From contig NC_087065.1 of the NCBI RefSeq assembly GCF_963678635.1, positions 36,607,888 through 36,671,887 of the forward strand: a stretch of DNA of 64,000 bases. Direction: 5' to 3'. The first letter of the stretch is position 1, and each line of letters starts with the position of its first letter. The notes under the pieces were generated by a model. That model made no database searches and was not told where the DNA came from. It saw only the letters and a list, made by a program, of their open reading frames with translations. Shown here one piece after another: positions 11,694 to 23,050 of this stretch. The translations under genes were made by a program, and so were the position numbers. Origin of the DNA: Symsagittifera roscoffensis. Lineage: Eukaryota; Xenacoelomorpha; Acoela; Convolutidae.

Positions 11694-11907
11694 TTAATGA
11701 TTGCTCTAGTAAACAAAACGTGGTCGACAATACCTCATCCGTTAACTTGTGAGTTCCAATGATTGCGTAGAAGACGCGCTTGCAACTTCACACCAACCTT
11801 TCCAAACGAAGGGGAAACAACCACGGTTGCTATGAAACAGTGATTTTGCATTCTTACCTAACCCTCTAATATACGGTCCATGTCGTCCCTCAACACTCAG
11901 TGACTAT

Positions 11908-12640
11908 GTGGCATATAAATCCGCCCGGAGAGCAGGACCTTGTTTACGTTTTTTAGATAGAGAGAACCCAAGTGTCCCCAGACAACCAATGTTCAAAGAG
12001 GACGCGGCAGGACTACCCGTGAAGCTGACACGCAAGGCACAACAAAGTAGCCCATCAAAGCTGAAGGCAACCGGAAAAAGGACTGGGGGACGACTGCCAA
12101 CAAGAACTCCGACAAGAGGTATGGAATTTCATTCGAAAACAAGATGGGAAGAGAGTGCCACATCAGTATCATCAAACAATTCGGGATAGTCAACATCGGA
12201 AAAACTAGCGCCGCCACCAAAAAGAATCAACAAGGAGGCAACACCAGATAGCGCAAAACAAAAACCACAAGCACCAATAAAGCAACAACCGACACGAAAA
12301 ACAAACCGGGCCAGACGTTCGAATCTTGCCGGCGCTTTGGGAAATCCAATCCCCATTAACGCAGTAGAGGACACAATACAATCGCAAACCAAGAAACTCT
12401 TAATCGATTCGCCCATAGAGAGAATTTCAAGCAATCAATTAACGACGAATCCGGAAAAGAAGCCAAGTCGGAAAAGCCTGATTTCAGAAATGGATTTCCA
12501 CGAAAAGTCATCAAAATACCAGGCCTGCATAAAATTCTTAGACGCATTTCGTCCAAAAGACAAGGCAACCAGTATACATGTTGTCAATCTATTATCGCCT
12601 ACGGAAAGCCCAAAAAATCATCTACGGACTTAGAAGTACT
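11908..12640 (+). pseudogene. Gyp-A C-terminal tail, right copy, with its 3' end
   Basis: Homologous to 8737-9350 through 12521, then continuing to the Gyp-A 3' end. The second frame (12337-12633) runs past the point where the left copy is broken and ends at a TAG near 12631. There is a stop near 12187 at the same place as in the left copy, so that stop predates the duplication. Confidence 0.6.
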
Positions 12641-12840
12641 ATCTGTTATGAAACTACAAAATGTAGAACAGGGCAAGGCTGACCTCGAGGAACATCAAGA
12701 AAAACAAAACAAAGAAGATCCGATGACTACTAAAAATTGAAAACTACTTATAAACTCAATTCCGTCCCACGGGGACGTAAAAACACCGGTCCTAAAGGGA
12801 CCTAAAACTCTAATTTTTGTTAATTGTTTATTGTTTTCGC

Positions 12841-13067
12841 GAGGGGGAATGTCATCGGGCCGGATTTGCAATGTACTATATAAATAATTTTAAGCTCACT
12901 GTGTCGAGCTAGTCAATTGATCTTGGAGACAAAACTAACAAAGAGTTTAGTTAATATCATTAGAACTTGAATAAAGAGTTTACGAACCAGTTGTCGTATC
13001 TCCTCCTTATTCATATTTACCTTGTCAATCCGTTCGGATTCAATATTAGCATTACGGATACCTAAGG
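12841..13067 (+). repeat. Gyp-A polypurine tract and 3' LTR
   Basis: GAGGGGGAA at 12841-12849 is a polypurine tract that would prime plus-strand DNA synthesis. The LTR starts at 12850 and matches 3138-3361. It has the same TATATAAAT box and AATAAAG motif. Shared sequence ends at CCTAAGG. Confidence 0.75.
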
Positions 13068-14075
13068 GTATGACATTTGGTTTAAAAACCTGCATGAATA
13101 TTCATTTTTTCAATAGTTTCCGTATTTTTTTGCTCTTTGTGAATGCAAATTCGCTTCTGAGCTCAAGTAAACATTTTATTGAAAAAAGTTTGATGTTTTG
13201 CGTTTACTTTGAAGTCCAGGCAAACTTTTCGAAGATTAAATCCAGAAATATGCTAAGATTAGGTTATACCTAACAAAGGGAAAGACATATTATTTAACCA
13301 TAAAAATTTTAAATTTATTTTTCTAGCAACTCTCAAAAAAAGTAGCTTGTTTTTAATTCTGTATAATTTTTGAACAATAATAAACCTGGCAAAAATCACC
13401 AAATTCAAATCATGTGCGTACTGGCTATCACTTGTACTGACTAACACATTTCTATATATGCTACTTTCATACAATTTTTGTGATAAAAACTATGGCAAAA
13501 AACTTGATATATTTGACTCCAGGGTGTCAAAAAATGCTTAATAAAAAGTTCTCTAGTTTAGGAAAAATTGCTTAATTCGCTATTTTGATTCAATTTAGTT
13601 TTTTTTCCATGAAATTTTATGAAATTGGAGATAAACATTTTGTTAATAGTATAAATTTGTATGATACGCTGTTTTGACCACCCGAGTTTGATTCAGCTGC
13701 AGATAAATCAATATGACTGCAGTTGATGAAACGTTTCGACCTTTAAACACGGCGGCTGCTTGCCAGACTGACAATTTTTTCATGAAATTTTTGTCACGGG
13801 CCATAAGAGTTTTTATTTCGATCGCGAATACCTGGTTTTTTTGCAACGACTTCAATTTAGAAACGTTATTCATGTTTAAAATTAACGCATCAAATGTGGC
13901 AAAAGTTCTTGAATGTCTAATGACGGATAAGTTGACTAAATCAGGCTGTCTATTGACGGATAAGGTGGCTAAATCGGGCTTTTTCAAAGTCTACGGATTT
14001 TGTGAATCGAGGAGACTAAATGAAACAGCCGGTATGGTATTACTGTGTGGCTGTCTGTAGTTTTCAATACTTTTT

Positions 14076-14111
<36 letters not shown>

Positions 14112-15060
14112 GAGAAGTGAGGCAGAGATAGCGGCGAAGGAGAGAGGCATAAATTTTTCAGCCACAGAAGCTTTTGAAAACTTTTGACGTAGGAAAAGGC
14201 ATAAACTTCAGCATATCAAAAATAATTAATTAAAGCTCAAATGACGATTAACAGTTTTATCTTTGGCAATCCGTTAGTATATTACTGTATATTTAATTTT
14301 CTAAGCTGTTTTTTGTATTTTCAAAATACTGCTATTTTCTTAGCGACACTTTTATTGCAGCATTTAACTTTGAAGTTGCTACCACACGTCTATAAAAAAA
14401 TTGAAAACTGACATGTCACGAAAAAATTTGAAATTGAGTTTACTTTAAATATTTAAAAATCAGACTCCAAAAAAGTAATGAAATAATTTGATCAAAATCA
14501 TTTTGAATACTTAAAATTAGATCGTCTCGAATAAAGTATAGGCACTCTTCATTTATATTACAGCGCATTGCTTCCCAAGCGTTTTGCACTAAAAAGTGTT
14601 AATGAAAAATTGTTTTTTGGTTTTGTTTTTTTGGAAAAATTTCCTCAATTAATTTAAAATAGTGTGGCCGAAGCAAATTAAATTTCAAGAAGGAGTAGAT
14701 TGTAAGTATGATACAAAAAGATGCACTCATTTTTTGTGGTCAGATACAATTTGTTCATAGAAAGAAGAGTAAATGCAATCAAAACGCAAAAATTTGATAA
14801 GTTAGCTTTTTAACGTGTTATTGATTATGCTTTCCTAGACTTTTGTCTGAATGACTCAGTCTGAAGTATTTAAGTCGAGATATTTTCAGTATTTTAAAAT
14901 TTTTTCTCACTGCCATGCGTTTGTCTGTCAAAATTTTCGGAACAACCTGATTTTGTTTCTTCTAAAGAATCACCGGTTTCTTGCGCTATGATCACTGTTT
15001 ACTTCAATGTTTTAACAAACTAATAACTGTTTTAAATGGTATTTAATAAGTTTAAAAAGC
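13068..15060. other. Spacer plus 1.4-kb segment between Gyp-A and BEL-1
   Basis: 13068-13649 looks unique in the window and non-coding. 13650-15060 is the parental copy of 9351-10757, with a GA microsatellite at 14077-14108. No protein domain is visible on either strand. Confidence 0.6.
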
Positions 15061-15548
15061 TGTGCTGGAGAAAAGCTGTCATCCAAAATTGTATTTCGGT
15101 TATAAATTTATGCAAAAAAATTCGAAGATATTTCGGGCCTTTGATCGGCTCACAAGGCAATAAATTGCGGTAATTATTTGATTAATTTGACAACTTTTAA
15201 CATCATCGATTTTTAGGGTGACAGTGCGTTCACACTTTGGCAAAACACGGTTTTATTGACAGACAAAAACCTGTCAATCAAGTTCGGTCAAGACGGTTTT
15301 ATGAACTAGTTTAAATAGCTAAACAAAACAGAGGAGGTTTTTTGGGGGGTTCGAACTCGGTTACAGAGCGTAAATTTATGTCCCGTCAAGTTCGGTGCAT
15401 ATTTAAGTTTGAAAAAGGAAATGACCTGCGCCGAGCCCGCCGGGACGCACTGTGTATACGCTCGGCTACTGACCTTGTATTATATGCAACTATAGTTCAA
15501 CCTTGTATTATATGCATTTGTTCTTATTTTGCTATTTGCTCAGCAACA
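15061..15548 (-). repeat. BEL-1 3' LTR
   Basis: 488 bp, TG...CA on the minus strand, homologous to 10758-11257 and 23051-23562. The A box of the tRNA-like module survives at 15458-15468. The B box has been lost by a deletion of about 17 bp between two ACCT repeats near 15425. Confidence 0.85.
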
Positions 15549-16634
15549 TCCTCACCCCACGAGGAGGTGAGAACCGGAGCAAATTTAACGAGGGGTCTTA
15601 CTAATTGGCCCGATAGGGTCTTAATGGTTGCGGAGCGAGCGACGTTATCTTTGCCGTAGTTTAAAGCAGTTACTCGACCTAAGGGGTAGTGCCCACCACT
15701 AGGGCTGCTGGGATCAACAATCCAGACGAGATCGCCAGTTCGCTAATCGCGGTTCGCATGCCACTTTGAGCGCTTGTTTAAGGAAGGGACATACTCCTTC
15801 AGCCAACGCTGCCAAACAGCATTTGCGTAAGCTTGTGCTCTTACATAGCGCTTTCGGTGGTCGAGACTTTCATCAAATGTTAGCGACGGAAAGCTAACAG
15901 AGTACTCACCCAAGAGAAAACGGCTAGGCGTTGAAGTTTCCAATTCATTCAGTTGAATTGGGATTAACAGGCGTTTTTGGACGGGCATTTAACAATTGCT
16001 CTAGTAAACAAAACTTGGTCGACAATATCTCATCTTCTAAGTTGCGAGTTCCAATGATTGCGAAGAAGACGCGTTTGCAACTTCACACTAACCTTTCCCA
16101 AGACCAACCATGATGCGGCGCAGCAGGAAGTTTGTATTTTCATTTAATCCCCTTGTGAACTAACATTGCGGGAGCATGTCTACTCCAACTTTGTACGCAA
16201 CACATAAGTTGTTTCTCAGCTCCAACGAAGTTGGTACCGTTTTCTGACCACACAACACTTGATGCAAGAGCCAATGACCATAACCGGAACAATTTTGATG
16301 TGCACGGCAGAGGTAGTCATGCAGGCGAACAGAAAATCCCGTTTTTTCTCACTACTGCGGCAAATAATCACGTAAAACGGACCAAAATAATCCACACACA
16401 GCAACTGAAAGACCGACTGCGGTAACCAAGGCGTTTGACAGGAAGGTCTGACATCGTAGGATGTAACGTGCTTACCTTGCGTTTTCTGCAAACAAAACAA
16501 AATGTTTCAATTGCAGAGAGGGCCGCTCGCAGACTCAACGTCACAAACCCCATATGTACTATGGACCGCAAATAATCCAAGTATTGATGGTTGTGGCCAA
16601 AGTGCAGATGCCTCAGAAACAATTTCACCAACAA
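15549..16634 (-). pseudogene. pol: BEL-1 integrase (broken)
   Basis: This domain inserts the element cDNA. From 5' to 3' on the minus strand: HLHFGHNHQ and CFVCRKRK (16490-16610) form the HHCC zinc finger. LCVDYFGPFYVIICRSSEKK, then FACMTTSAVHIKIVP (16310-16430), is the start of the catalytic core with its first Asp. HHGWSWERLV and LNARPKTPVNP (15960-16140) lie in the later core. HRKRYVRAQAYANAVWQRWL (15800-15870) and the SGQLVRPLVKFAP end (15590-15650) form the C-terminal domain. Frames change at least four times and a stop sits in the WERLV* region, so it is inactive. Confidence 0.88.
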
Positions 16635-16645
16635 GTGACAAGAAT

Positions 16646-17528
16646 CTAAGATGATGAGATGCTTAGTTTCAAAACTAATCTGGCTAAGCGTTGAATCTGT
16701 CCCGTGGAACGAATGATGCCACCGGGGGCAATAAACGGTGAGTAACCTGCAATGAGATAAGAACTTTTAACGGATACTCCAGATTGAAGTTGTTTGACAT
16801 CAGCCGGGAACCATTCGGATTGAGCCGAAAGTAACAATTTATCTTTCGCAATTGCTAATTCAGGCGGATCTGTTATTTGAGCGGTAGGCCCGTGGAAGTG
16901 CTTATGTTTCGGCAAAAACCTCAACATAAAGCAAATCAGTGTCTGCGGGGTTATCTCTAATATTTACATAGAACCATTGATCCACAGTGGTGAGTTCTTT
17001 TATTTCACAAACACGGATTGCGACGAAAGCCGTTAATATATCGACTCAGTGAAGCCATTGTAACACCGTGGTGCTATCGGTCCACAAAAACGTGCGGTCT
17101 ACATCAATTGAAAGTCCCCGGAGTATATCTTCCTTCAAGCTAGATACCAGCAAGGCTACCTGCAATTCCAGTTTCTGACTAGACAAAGCTTCAATGGTGC
17201 TACTCTTATTTACCAAAAACAAACGCAATTTCAGTTTTTCAGTTTCAATAATCCAGTCATGAAAGAAACCAACCGCGAAAAACACATATTGCGAGCTATC
17301 CGCAAACATATGGAGCTCACATCGATCAAACGGAATACTAAAATAGCACCGTGGAATGACCATTTCTCCTAAAACAAACAGACTTGAATGCCACTCAATG
17401 AATTGCTTCCGGATCGCTTCTAGTAAGGGATCATCCCATTCTTGCTCAGTTATGCACCAAATGTCTTTAGGAAGCAGGAGGGCTCTTACCGTGTAGGGAG
17501 CAACCAAACCAATAGGGTCGAAGATCAA
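16646..17528 (-). pseudogene. pol: BEL-1 RNase H region (largest open frame) and linker
   Basis: A 160-codon open frame (17528-17046) starts FDPIGLVAPYTVRALLLPKD, the conserved BEL/Pao post-RT segment. It continues into RNase H. Three carboxylate positions are visible: MFADSSQYVF, SQKLELQVALL and LWTDSTTVLQWL. That is consistent with a once-active site. After a stop at the start of the next frame, VCEIKELT, NPADTD and a linker frame (16927-16646) lead to the integrase. It is the best preserved part of the element. Confidence 0.88.
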
Positions 17529-18470
17529 TGAAACAAAACTGAGATTATTCTTTGCGTAACGATTGTTTGGAGCTCACGGTTATTTCCACGACTAACAACA
17601 AGAGAGTCACTCTTATGGCTTCACTTCAACCCAAAAACTTGCGGGTTCAAGTGGTCACTACCACTTGCAAGGTCCTTTAATTTTGCATTTACATCAAATG
17701 AAGGGTTCGAGTTCTCTTCAATTGCAGAAACAATGCTAACAAACTTGGTGAGACGGAATTCTCCCAATTAGAGGAGATTCACCAGATCCTTGCTTATTCT
17801 CATTGCGTCATCGTGGTTTTTAAACGCATCCGAGTAATCATCCATGTAAAACCTAGTAAGTACTAATTTAGATGCTTCTGGAAAATTTTGAACGTTATCC
17901 TAGCTGTTCGCCGAAGTAAGAAGTTCGCGCATGTCGGGGAGTACCGAGTACCGAAAACATGCCGGGTACACTGGAAACTTCCACATCCGATGTGGCATCT
18001 TCGCGCCACAAAAAAAACGCAAAGAAGGTTTATCACAAGGGGGTACTCCAACCGGGAGGAACATAACCTCGATGTCCGCAGAGACGGCAAACTGATGTTG
18101 GCTGGAGCGCATTAACATGTGTGCCAAATTTTGCAATAAATCCGGTCCAACGAGCAAAGAATGGTTTAACGATTGGCCGTGAATTTTGACGCGCCATTTA
18201 AAACCCGACAAATCTGGCCTGGCTTGTTGGTTTAAGAACATGATGGTGGGGTAAATACCATTCAAGGGCGGAGCGGAGCTGCGGAGCTGCGGAGCGTGCG
18301 TTTTAACCGAAATGATATAAGCTTTATCGAGGTCCTTGTTTATTGTCTCAGTGTATTTTCTCTTTAAACGGCTATTGTTGTCGAGCCGTTTTTCAACCGT
18401 CTTGAAATGTGCCAGCGTTGAGTAGTAATTGTTGGGTAAAGAATTGCTAGAATCGGCCCATAACATTCCT
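17529..18470 (-). pseudogene. pol: BEL-1 reverse transcriptase (broken)
   Basis: 18466-17900 is an open frame with LPNNYYSTLAHFKTVEKRLD and KRKYTETINKDLDKAYII. It then shows SLNHSLLVGPDLLQNLAHML and FAVSADIEVMFLPVGVPP, the BEL/Pao fingers and motif A with its Asp. The peptide before SLNHSL is scrambled by a short GGAGCTGC-type repeat at 18273-18297. The active-site motif FYMDDYSDA is intact in another frame at about 17820-17865, so YxDD survives although the frame does not. Confidence 0.88.
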
Positions 18471-18475
18471 ACCCA

Positions 18476-19150
18476 TTACTGTTCACCACCATGGTATGTT
18501 GTTGATTCAAGAAAATTATGCGCTCGCTGATTAGCTGCAGAACGAGCATCATTTTGCTTGTATGTGCAATAGTTTTTCAACTCATACCACGCTTTAACTT
18601 GGCTAACAAGTTCAACATCTTCGGTATTGTACTTGAAAGATGTTGACAACAACCCAGACATTGAAGCAAGTGGGCCACTCAAAACCCATCCTACCGGCAG
18701 ACGAACAGCCATGAGAGTTTCCGATCTGCATCGTGAATATAATCAAGTGGGCGTATATCCTGACCAATTGCCATTTCGATGTCCGAATAACTATACCGAA
18801 CTGGCTTTATTGGTATAAGGTATGGATATTTTTTTGAAGGGCTGGATTATCGAATTTTTGAGACCCAACACTAATTTCAATTTACGTTAGCGGTTACATT
18901 GAAGGTATAATCGGTGTTAATTATGTCAGCGGGTAGTGTGATCTCGACTAACTCAGTCGCAATAATATCCGTTGAATCAAAACTATTTAAGGTCAAATCA
19001 ACTTTTCCCCAGACAAGTTCAGGCCGCGGGCCAAGCTTGCGGAAAGCCAGGAGTGATTGCTCTCGGAATCACACAAAACGAGGGTGTTATCGGTTTTTGA
19101 CTTAGATGAAACACTCAGCTCAATAACCTGAATAAGACCTTTAAGATCCT
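18476..19150 (-). pseudogene. pro: BEL-1 protease region (broken)
   Basis: On the minus strand near 19020-19110 the peptide TLVLCDSESNHSWLSASLA matches the DUF1758-type aspartic protease start, where the active site should be Asp-Ser/Thr-Gly. Here Glu replaces Gly. Further on, IGQDIRPLDYIHDADR and GWVLSGPLAS (18712-18670) mark the protease-RT junction. Stops separate the pieces. Confidence 0.7.
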
Positions 19151-19179
19151 GCACGGATCTGGAACAAGACAACGTTGAT

Positions 19180-19917
19180 TTATCCGCCTAAGTTTTTCCG
19201 GTAAAAGGCTTCTTTTTCTTCCTTTCCAGGAGAAAAAATACGGTCTGCACCATGCAAGAGGATTTTGTGCGTGCTTTCGAACTCAGCTTTAGTGCATTTC
19301 CTAGCCTTTGGGCAATGACGGAACATGTGGTAGGCTGACCAAGACTCCTTCATGTTCGGCGGCAATTTTTCAAAAGCTTGATTCAAACTGGCGGTTTTTG
19401 TCAGATCGTGCCTATATGACAACAATCGAAACACACCAATGAGACCTGAAATAACACAAGCAAAATTAATGATGCTTTCCAAGTTGTGCATTTTCACTGG
19501 TGGAACGTCGTTAAGCTTTTCGAGGTGGGCGCTCACGACGGTTTGAGTTTGCCTATATTTTCGTTCAAGGACTCTTAGTGCATCCCTGTACATTCGACCT
19601 GAATACGCGAAGTCCGCTATTGCCAACTTAGGTTTTCCAGTTACCAATGTTTTCAGGTACGTCAACTTGACTTCATCCGAGAGAGTTGATTGCGAATCAA
19701 CCGCACTTCGAAATTGACCTATCCACTCACGCCGTTCCAACGGATAAACTTGTAAAATTTCCAATCGAGTGATGGATCCTTTCTGTTCGATGCCAAGACT
19801 TCGGCTAAGCCTCGAACGCTTACCAATTGCGATGGCGGATTGACATAATTCGAGACAGATTGGTATACGCACGATGCGGCCGGATTCGAAAAGTGCGGCT
19901 AGCGAACGAACGAGCAA
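19180..19917 (-). CDS. gag: BEL-1 gag core (DUF1759-like), remnant open frame
   Basis: A 245-codon open frame with the BEL/Pao gag signature: YPLERREWIGQFRSAVDSQS, LSDEVKLTYLKTLVTGKPKL, YRDALRVLERKYRQ and LEKLNDVPPV. The C-terminal part keeps LPPNMKESW and a Cys/His-poor end (FRHCPKARKCTKAEF). The first 40 or so residues (from 19917) are in a shifted frame compared with the family. The true gag start lies upstream, so the Met at 19917 is unlikely to be a real start. Confidence 0.8.
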   Translation of the reverse strand: MLVRSLAALFESGRIVRIPICLELCQSAIAIGKRSRLSRSLGIEQKGSITRLEILQVYPLERREWIGQFRSAVDSQSTLSDEVKLTYLKTLVTGKPKLAIADFAYSGRMYRDALRVLERKYRQTQTVVSAHLEKLNDVPPVKMHNLESIINFACVISGLIGVFRLLSYRHDLTKTASLNQAFEKLPPNMKESWSAYHMFRHCPKARKCTKAEFESTHKILLHGADRIFSPGKEEKEAFYRKNLGG

Positions 19918-20061
19918 GTAATATCCGACGCAATCGGTGGTTACAAGGGTACTTGCTCGTTTGGCGGACTGAAATAGTAAAATGCTGCACCAGTTTTGTA
20001 GAGGAATTTTAAGGATTTCGGTGGGGCAACAGATGTTACTGCTTCAAATAGGCAAGATGAC

Positions 20062-21830
20062 TCATTCAAAACTAAAGGGTTGCAAACTGCGGGGGTCGGT
20101 GTTGCAGTTGCAGGGAACCACGACGCGAGGTTTCGGGTTATAAAACTGACTGAAGTAGGTGGGATGACCTACAGGGGGAACTGCCGAAACAACTGCAGTA
20201 TGAGGAGGTATATTCATATACGAAGGTGATGGAGTTTTTTCGAAATAAGCAGACATGGCAGTTTAGCATTAACCCACTGATTTGCATCTGAAAACCGGTG
20301 TGGTTGTCTTATATCTTGATTCAAGTTCGACACATATTCGCCGAAATTTCGTGGAGTATTATTGCTGGCGGCAATCTGGCGAAGAGATTTATGAATCACG
20401 GGATGTAATTCAGCTCCATGCATCATCGTAAATTACAAGGCACCTAACTGGACGTAACACACAGGATCGACATCCACCGGGGCGTTATAGGGAACCATAG
20501 TCAATCCAGACGTGTATACGACCGATTTTGCTACGGTCACTTCTGGATTCAAACTCGGCACACTATCCATCCAAGTTTCTGTACGTTTATCTGCTGTTTT
20601 TCTGTGAGAGCTCACCGAGCTAGCAAACAGGTTAACATAGTCGGAGCGTGTATCTCCATTTCAGCTTCAGCTATTTTAGCTTCAATATATTTTTTTTTCT
20701 AATCTTCCCGACAATTTGTAGTTCTTCTTCCAACCGGTGCTTGATTTCTAGTATGCGCCTTGACGCTTCATTTTGTCTGTCCATCTCTTCTGTTGTTAAT
20801 TTAGCCAACAATAACTCTTTTTTCCGTTGACTGGAATTTATTGAGACAGTTTTACTCTGACCTGAGACCCTAGACCGATGTGAACTTCAAGGTTTTTTTG
20901 GAACCCTTCGACGAAGCCACTTCCCCCGAACGCGACGAAACAAACCTTACCAGTTCTTCAGATCCTACACACATTATAGCTTTCGGAAATATCTCATCGT
21001 GTCTTTTTGTCACCAGGTCAAGTCACTGTTCCAACTCCTCGTAAATCTTATTTCTACCAGTAACGTTTTCCGCCATTTCACTTATCTCATCAGTTTTGAA
21101 ACAAAAAGCTTTTTTAAGGAATATATTTGCATTCCTGGTGTAATTCTCAGCAATCACCCTTCGTTTTTGTTCTCTATGGCTTCTTGAATTTGTTTCTGAA
21201 TATTGAGGAGCTCAATTTCCAAATTAGGTCGAGACTCAAGAAGCTTTTGGACTTTCCGGCCTAATTCCTGATTCATTATGACAAAATGTTACGATGTGCG
21301 TTTACAATTAAAAAGCGGGACGTATCAAACCTAAATTCAACACAAAAACAACCGAAACGACATTAAAGCAATAATATAAGTGCAACAATTTATACAATGC
21401 TACAAGACCAAGCTTCTGGGCTAAAGACCTATATACCTGCTGTAATGTGTCTAAATTGAGAGTGCGTTGCTTAAAGAGAGCCTGTTGCTTCTTGTTCAAT
21501 CTATTTTTCCTCTGAGTCTTAGCAACAAGTATTTTGAGTTTTTTTTCTGTATCTGCGATTGATTCGGAAAGTTTTGATTTCTAATTTATTGGGTTGGTGT
21601 AATGCGAGGTACTGTTTGTGCAAACGCTTATCCTTAGCTTTACGTTGCGATGTCAGTTGATCGACTATACTGATGGTTAGAATACCTGAACTTTCTAATT
21701 TCTCAAACGTTTCTTCAGTTCCGGTGCGTTGACAATACACGATGGCTTTAATTTTTGCGCAATAACGTTTTAGGATAGCTACAAATTTAACTTTGGTCAA
21801 AGTGTTGAAGTTTCGCTGCGATGCCTACTA
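20062..21830 (-). pseudogene. gag: BEL-1 gag N-terminal region (broken)
   Basis: Several short minus-strand frames follow one another. One possible start is ATG at 21276, giving MNQELGRKVQKLLESRPNLE then a coiled-coil-like run of Leu/Gln/Lys (IELLNIQKQIQEA). A helical frame at 21800-21519 is rich in Lys, Glu and Leu. 20426-20214 and 20256-20062 are Pro/Asn/Ser-rich linkers. The helical N-terminus followed by a Pro-rich linker before DUF1759 fits BEL/Pao gag. Stops and frameshifts prevent a single model. Confidence 0.5.
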
Positions 21831-22707
21831 ACTGAGCTGTCTATGACATCGTGCCAAGTCACGATATTCGAGTGATCTTATAAAAGTGACTCAAATTAGT
21901 GTCGTACAGTTTTACGGGGATTAACGGCGTTCGGGTTGAAACTTAGACCAGGTATGGCTAAGTTGGTATCAACCAGTTTTTATACGGAGTGACGCGGTTA
22001 GGTTTTCTAGAGCGTGATGCAACGAGCTTGCACCGACAACAAATTCTTTAATGATTTTATACGAAAAAACGCACGCGGCGGATTTAGTTACTTCACGAAA
22101 AATTTCAGCTAGATTTAGGGGGCGTCGTATAAATTAAGTCCAATTCCTTTTAACCACTCGGAGTAAACCTGATGTCGCCGGAGCTCAAACTTATTTATAG
22201 GACTGGTTTTTTTTTCAAATTTAGATTAGACTGAAATTTTCAAATGTTTCTTTCGAGGGCGTTACGTTTTGTTAGAAAGTCCATTTTTGATTTTAATTTC
22301 AGTTTTTTTGCTGTTTTTTGATAACGGGACGTTTATCAGGCTCGAACAAACTGGTTCCAAAATCTTGACCTCAAATTTCACAAAAAAACTAAGGCACTTG
22401 CTTTTGTACTAGGGTTCAAAATTTTGGCACAGAATTTTCAGAAAAAATTGTCTTGTATCTGACCGTGTTTTGCCATGCCAGCATCATTAACATTTATCGA
22501 GCAATAAAGTAGAAAAATTAAAATAGGTTTAAAAATTTATCACATAAGTAGTATAGTTAAGCTCATTGGTTGAAACGGAGAAAAAATCTTCGAAAGTTTC
22601 TGAAAGTCTCCCGATGAAAAAGCAAAAAACTGGGTTTGGGTGTTTCCTACAGTTTTCTGTGTTTTACTCAGCAATGGCAACTGCTGGCTTGCTCGCTCTC
22701 ACACGCT

Positions 22708-22791
22708 GGGTAGTCGCCCCAACGTACTGGGTAGTCGGTCCAACACACAGGGTAGTCGTTCCAACACACAGGGTAGACGCCCCCAAACAGG
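22708..22791. repeat. 21-bp minisatellite in BEL-1 leader
   Basis: Four head-to-tail units of 21 bp with core GGGTAGTCG..CCAAC, starting at 22708, 22729, 22750 and 22771. The unit is a multiple of three and on the minus strand gives a 7-residue repeat (LGRLPSV-like) in an 89-codon frame. Confidence 0.85.
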
Positions 22792-23033
22792 ATTGTCGGT
22801 AACACTCGCTGTACCCGTAAAACGGTCCTCTAGTCCAACACACTGACGGTCTTCCACGACGCGCGCTCCAAACTGTTTTTGTTCTCTGGCGACACTACTG
22901 TTAGTGTCACTTAACTGTCTGAAAGAGGGCTTCAATGGTTCCGGTTGATGCTGAGTTCTGTTTTTCAAGAGTGGCTTTCAGTTTTCCCGCTGTGCTGCTA
23001 ATCACCAATGGTCGTAATATAGCTCTCTAAAAT

Positions 23034-23047
23034 GGGTTGCGGCACCA
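23034..23047 (-). other. BEL-1 primer-binding-site candidate
   Basis: On the minus strand, ATT then TGGTGCCGCAACCC follows the 5' LTR end (...CCAGCACA). TGG as the first bases is expected for pairing with a tRNA CCA end. The tRNA was not identified. Confidence 0.6.
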
Positions 23048-23050
23048 AAT

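Larger units (their letters stand above)
8621..11800. repeat. Left copy of 4.3-kb tandem duplication (internally deleted)
   Basis: 8621-9350 matches 11801-12521, and 9351-11800 matches 13650-16098, in the same order and orientation. The unit therefore reads as a tandem duplication of 11801-16098 whose left copy lacks 12522-13649, about 1128 bp that include the Gyp-A 3' LTR. The junction at 11801-11803 lies in TCC shared by both ends (8621-8623 and 16096-16098). Copies are about 95% identical by eye. Confidence 0.8.
3138..13067 (+). mobile_element. Gyp-A: degenerate Ty3/Gypsy (K02A2.6-like) retrotransposon
   Basis: Two direct repeats of about 220 bp, 3138-3361 and 12850-13067, bound an internal region. 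It reads gag, protease, RT, RNase H and integrase in Ty3/Gypsy order on the + strand. Both LTR copies begin TGTCATC. The 3' LTR is preceded by a polypurine tract, GAGGGGGAA, at 12841-12849. The span includes about 3.2 kb of foreign or duplicated DNA (8621-11800), so the original element was near 6.7 kb. Stops and frameshifts occur in every domain and several catalytic residues are replaced, so it is dead. The exact right ends of the LTRs, the primer-binding site and target duplications could not be fixed. Confidence 0.85.
11801..16098. repeat. Right (complete) copy of the 4.3-kb tandem duplication
   Basis: It contains the Gyp-A tail, the Gyp-A 3' LTR, a 580-bp spacer (13068-13649), a 1.4-kb segment with a GA run, the BEL-1 3' LTR and the last part of BEL-1 integrase. 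It continues without a break into the rest of BEL-1, so it is the parental arrangement. Confidence 0.75.
21831..23050 (-). other. BEL-1 5' leader
   Basis: Non-coding stretch between the 5' LTR and gag. It includes a primer-binding-site candidate next to the LTR and a 21-bp minisatellite (22708-22791). I see no other gene. Confidence 0.55.
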
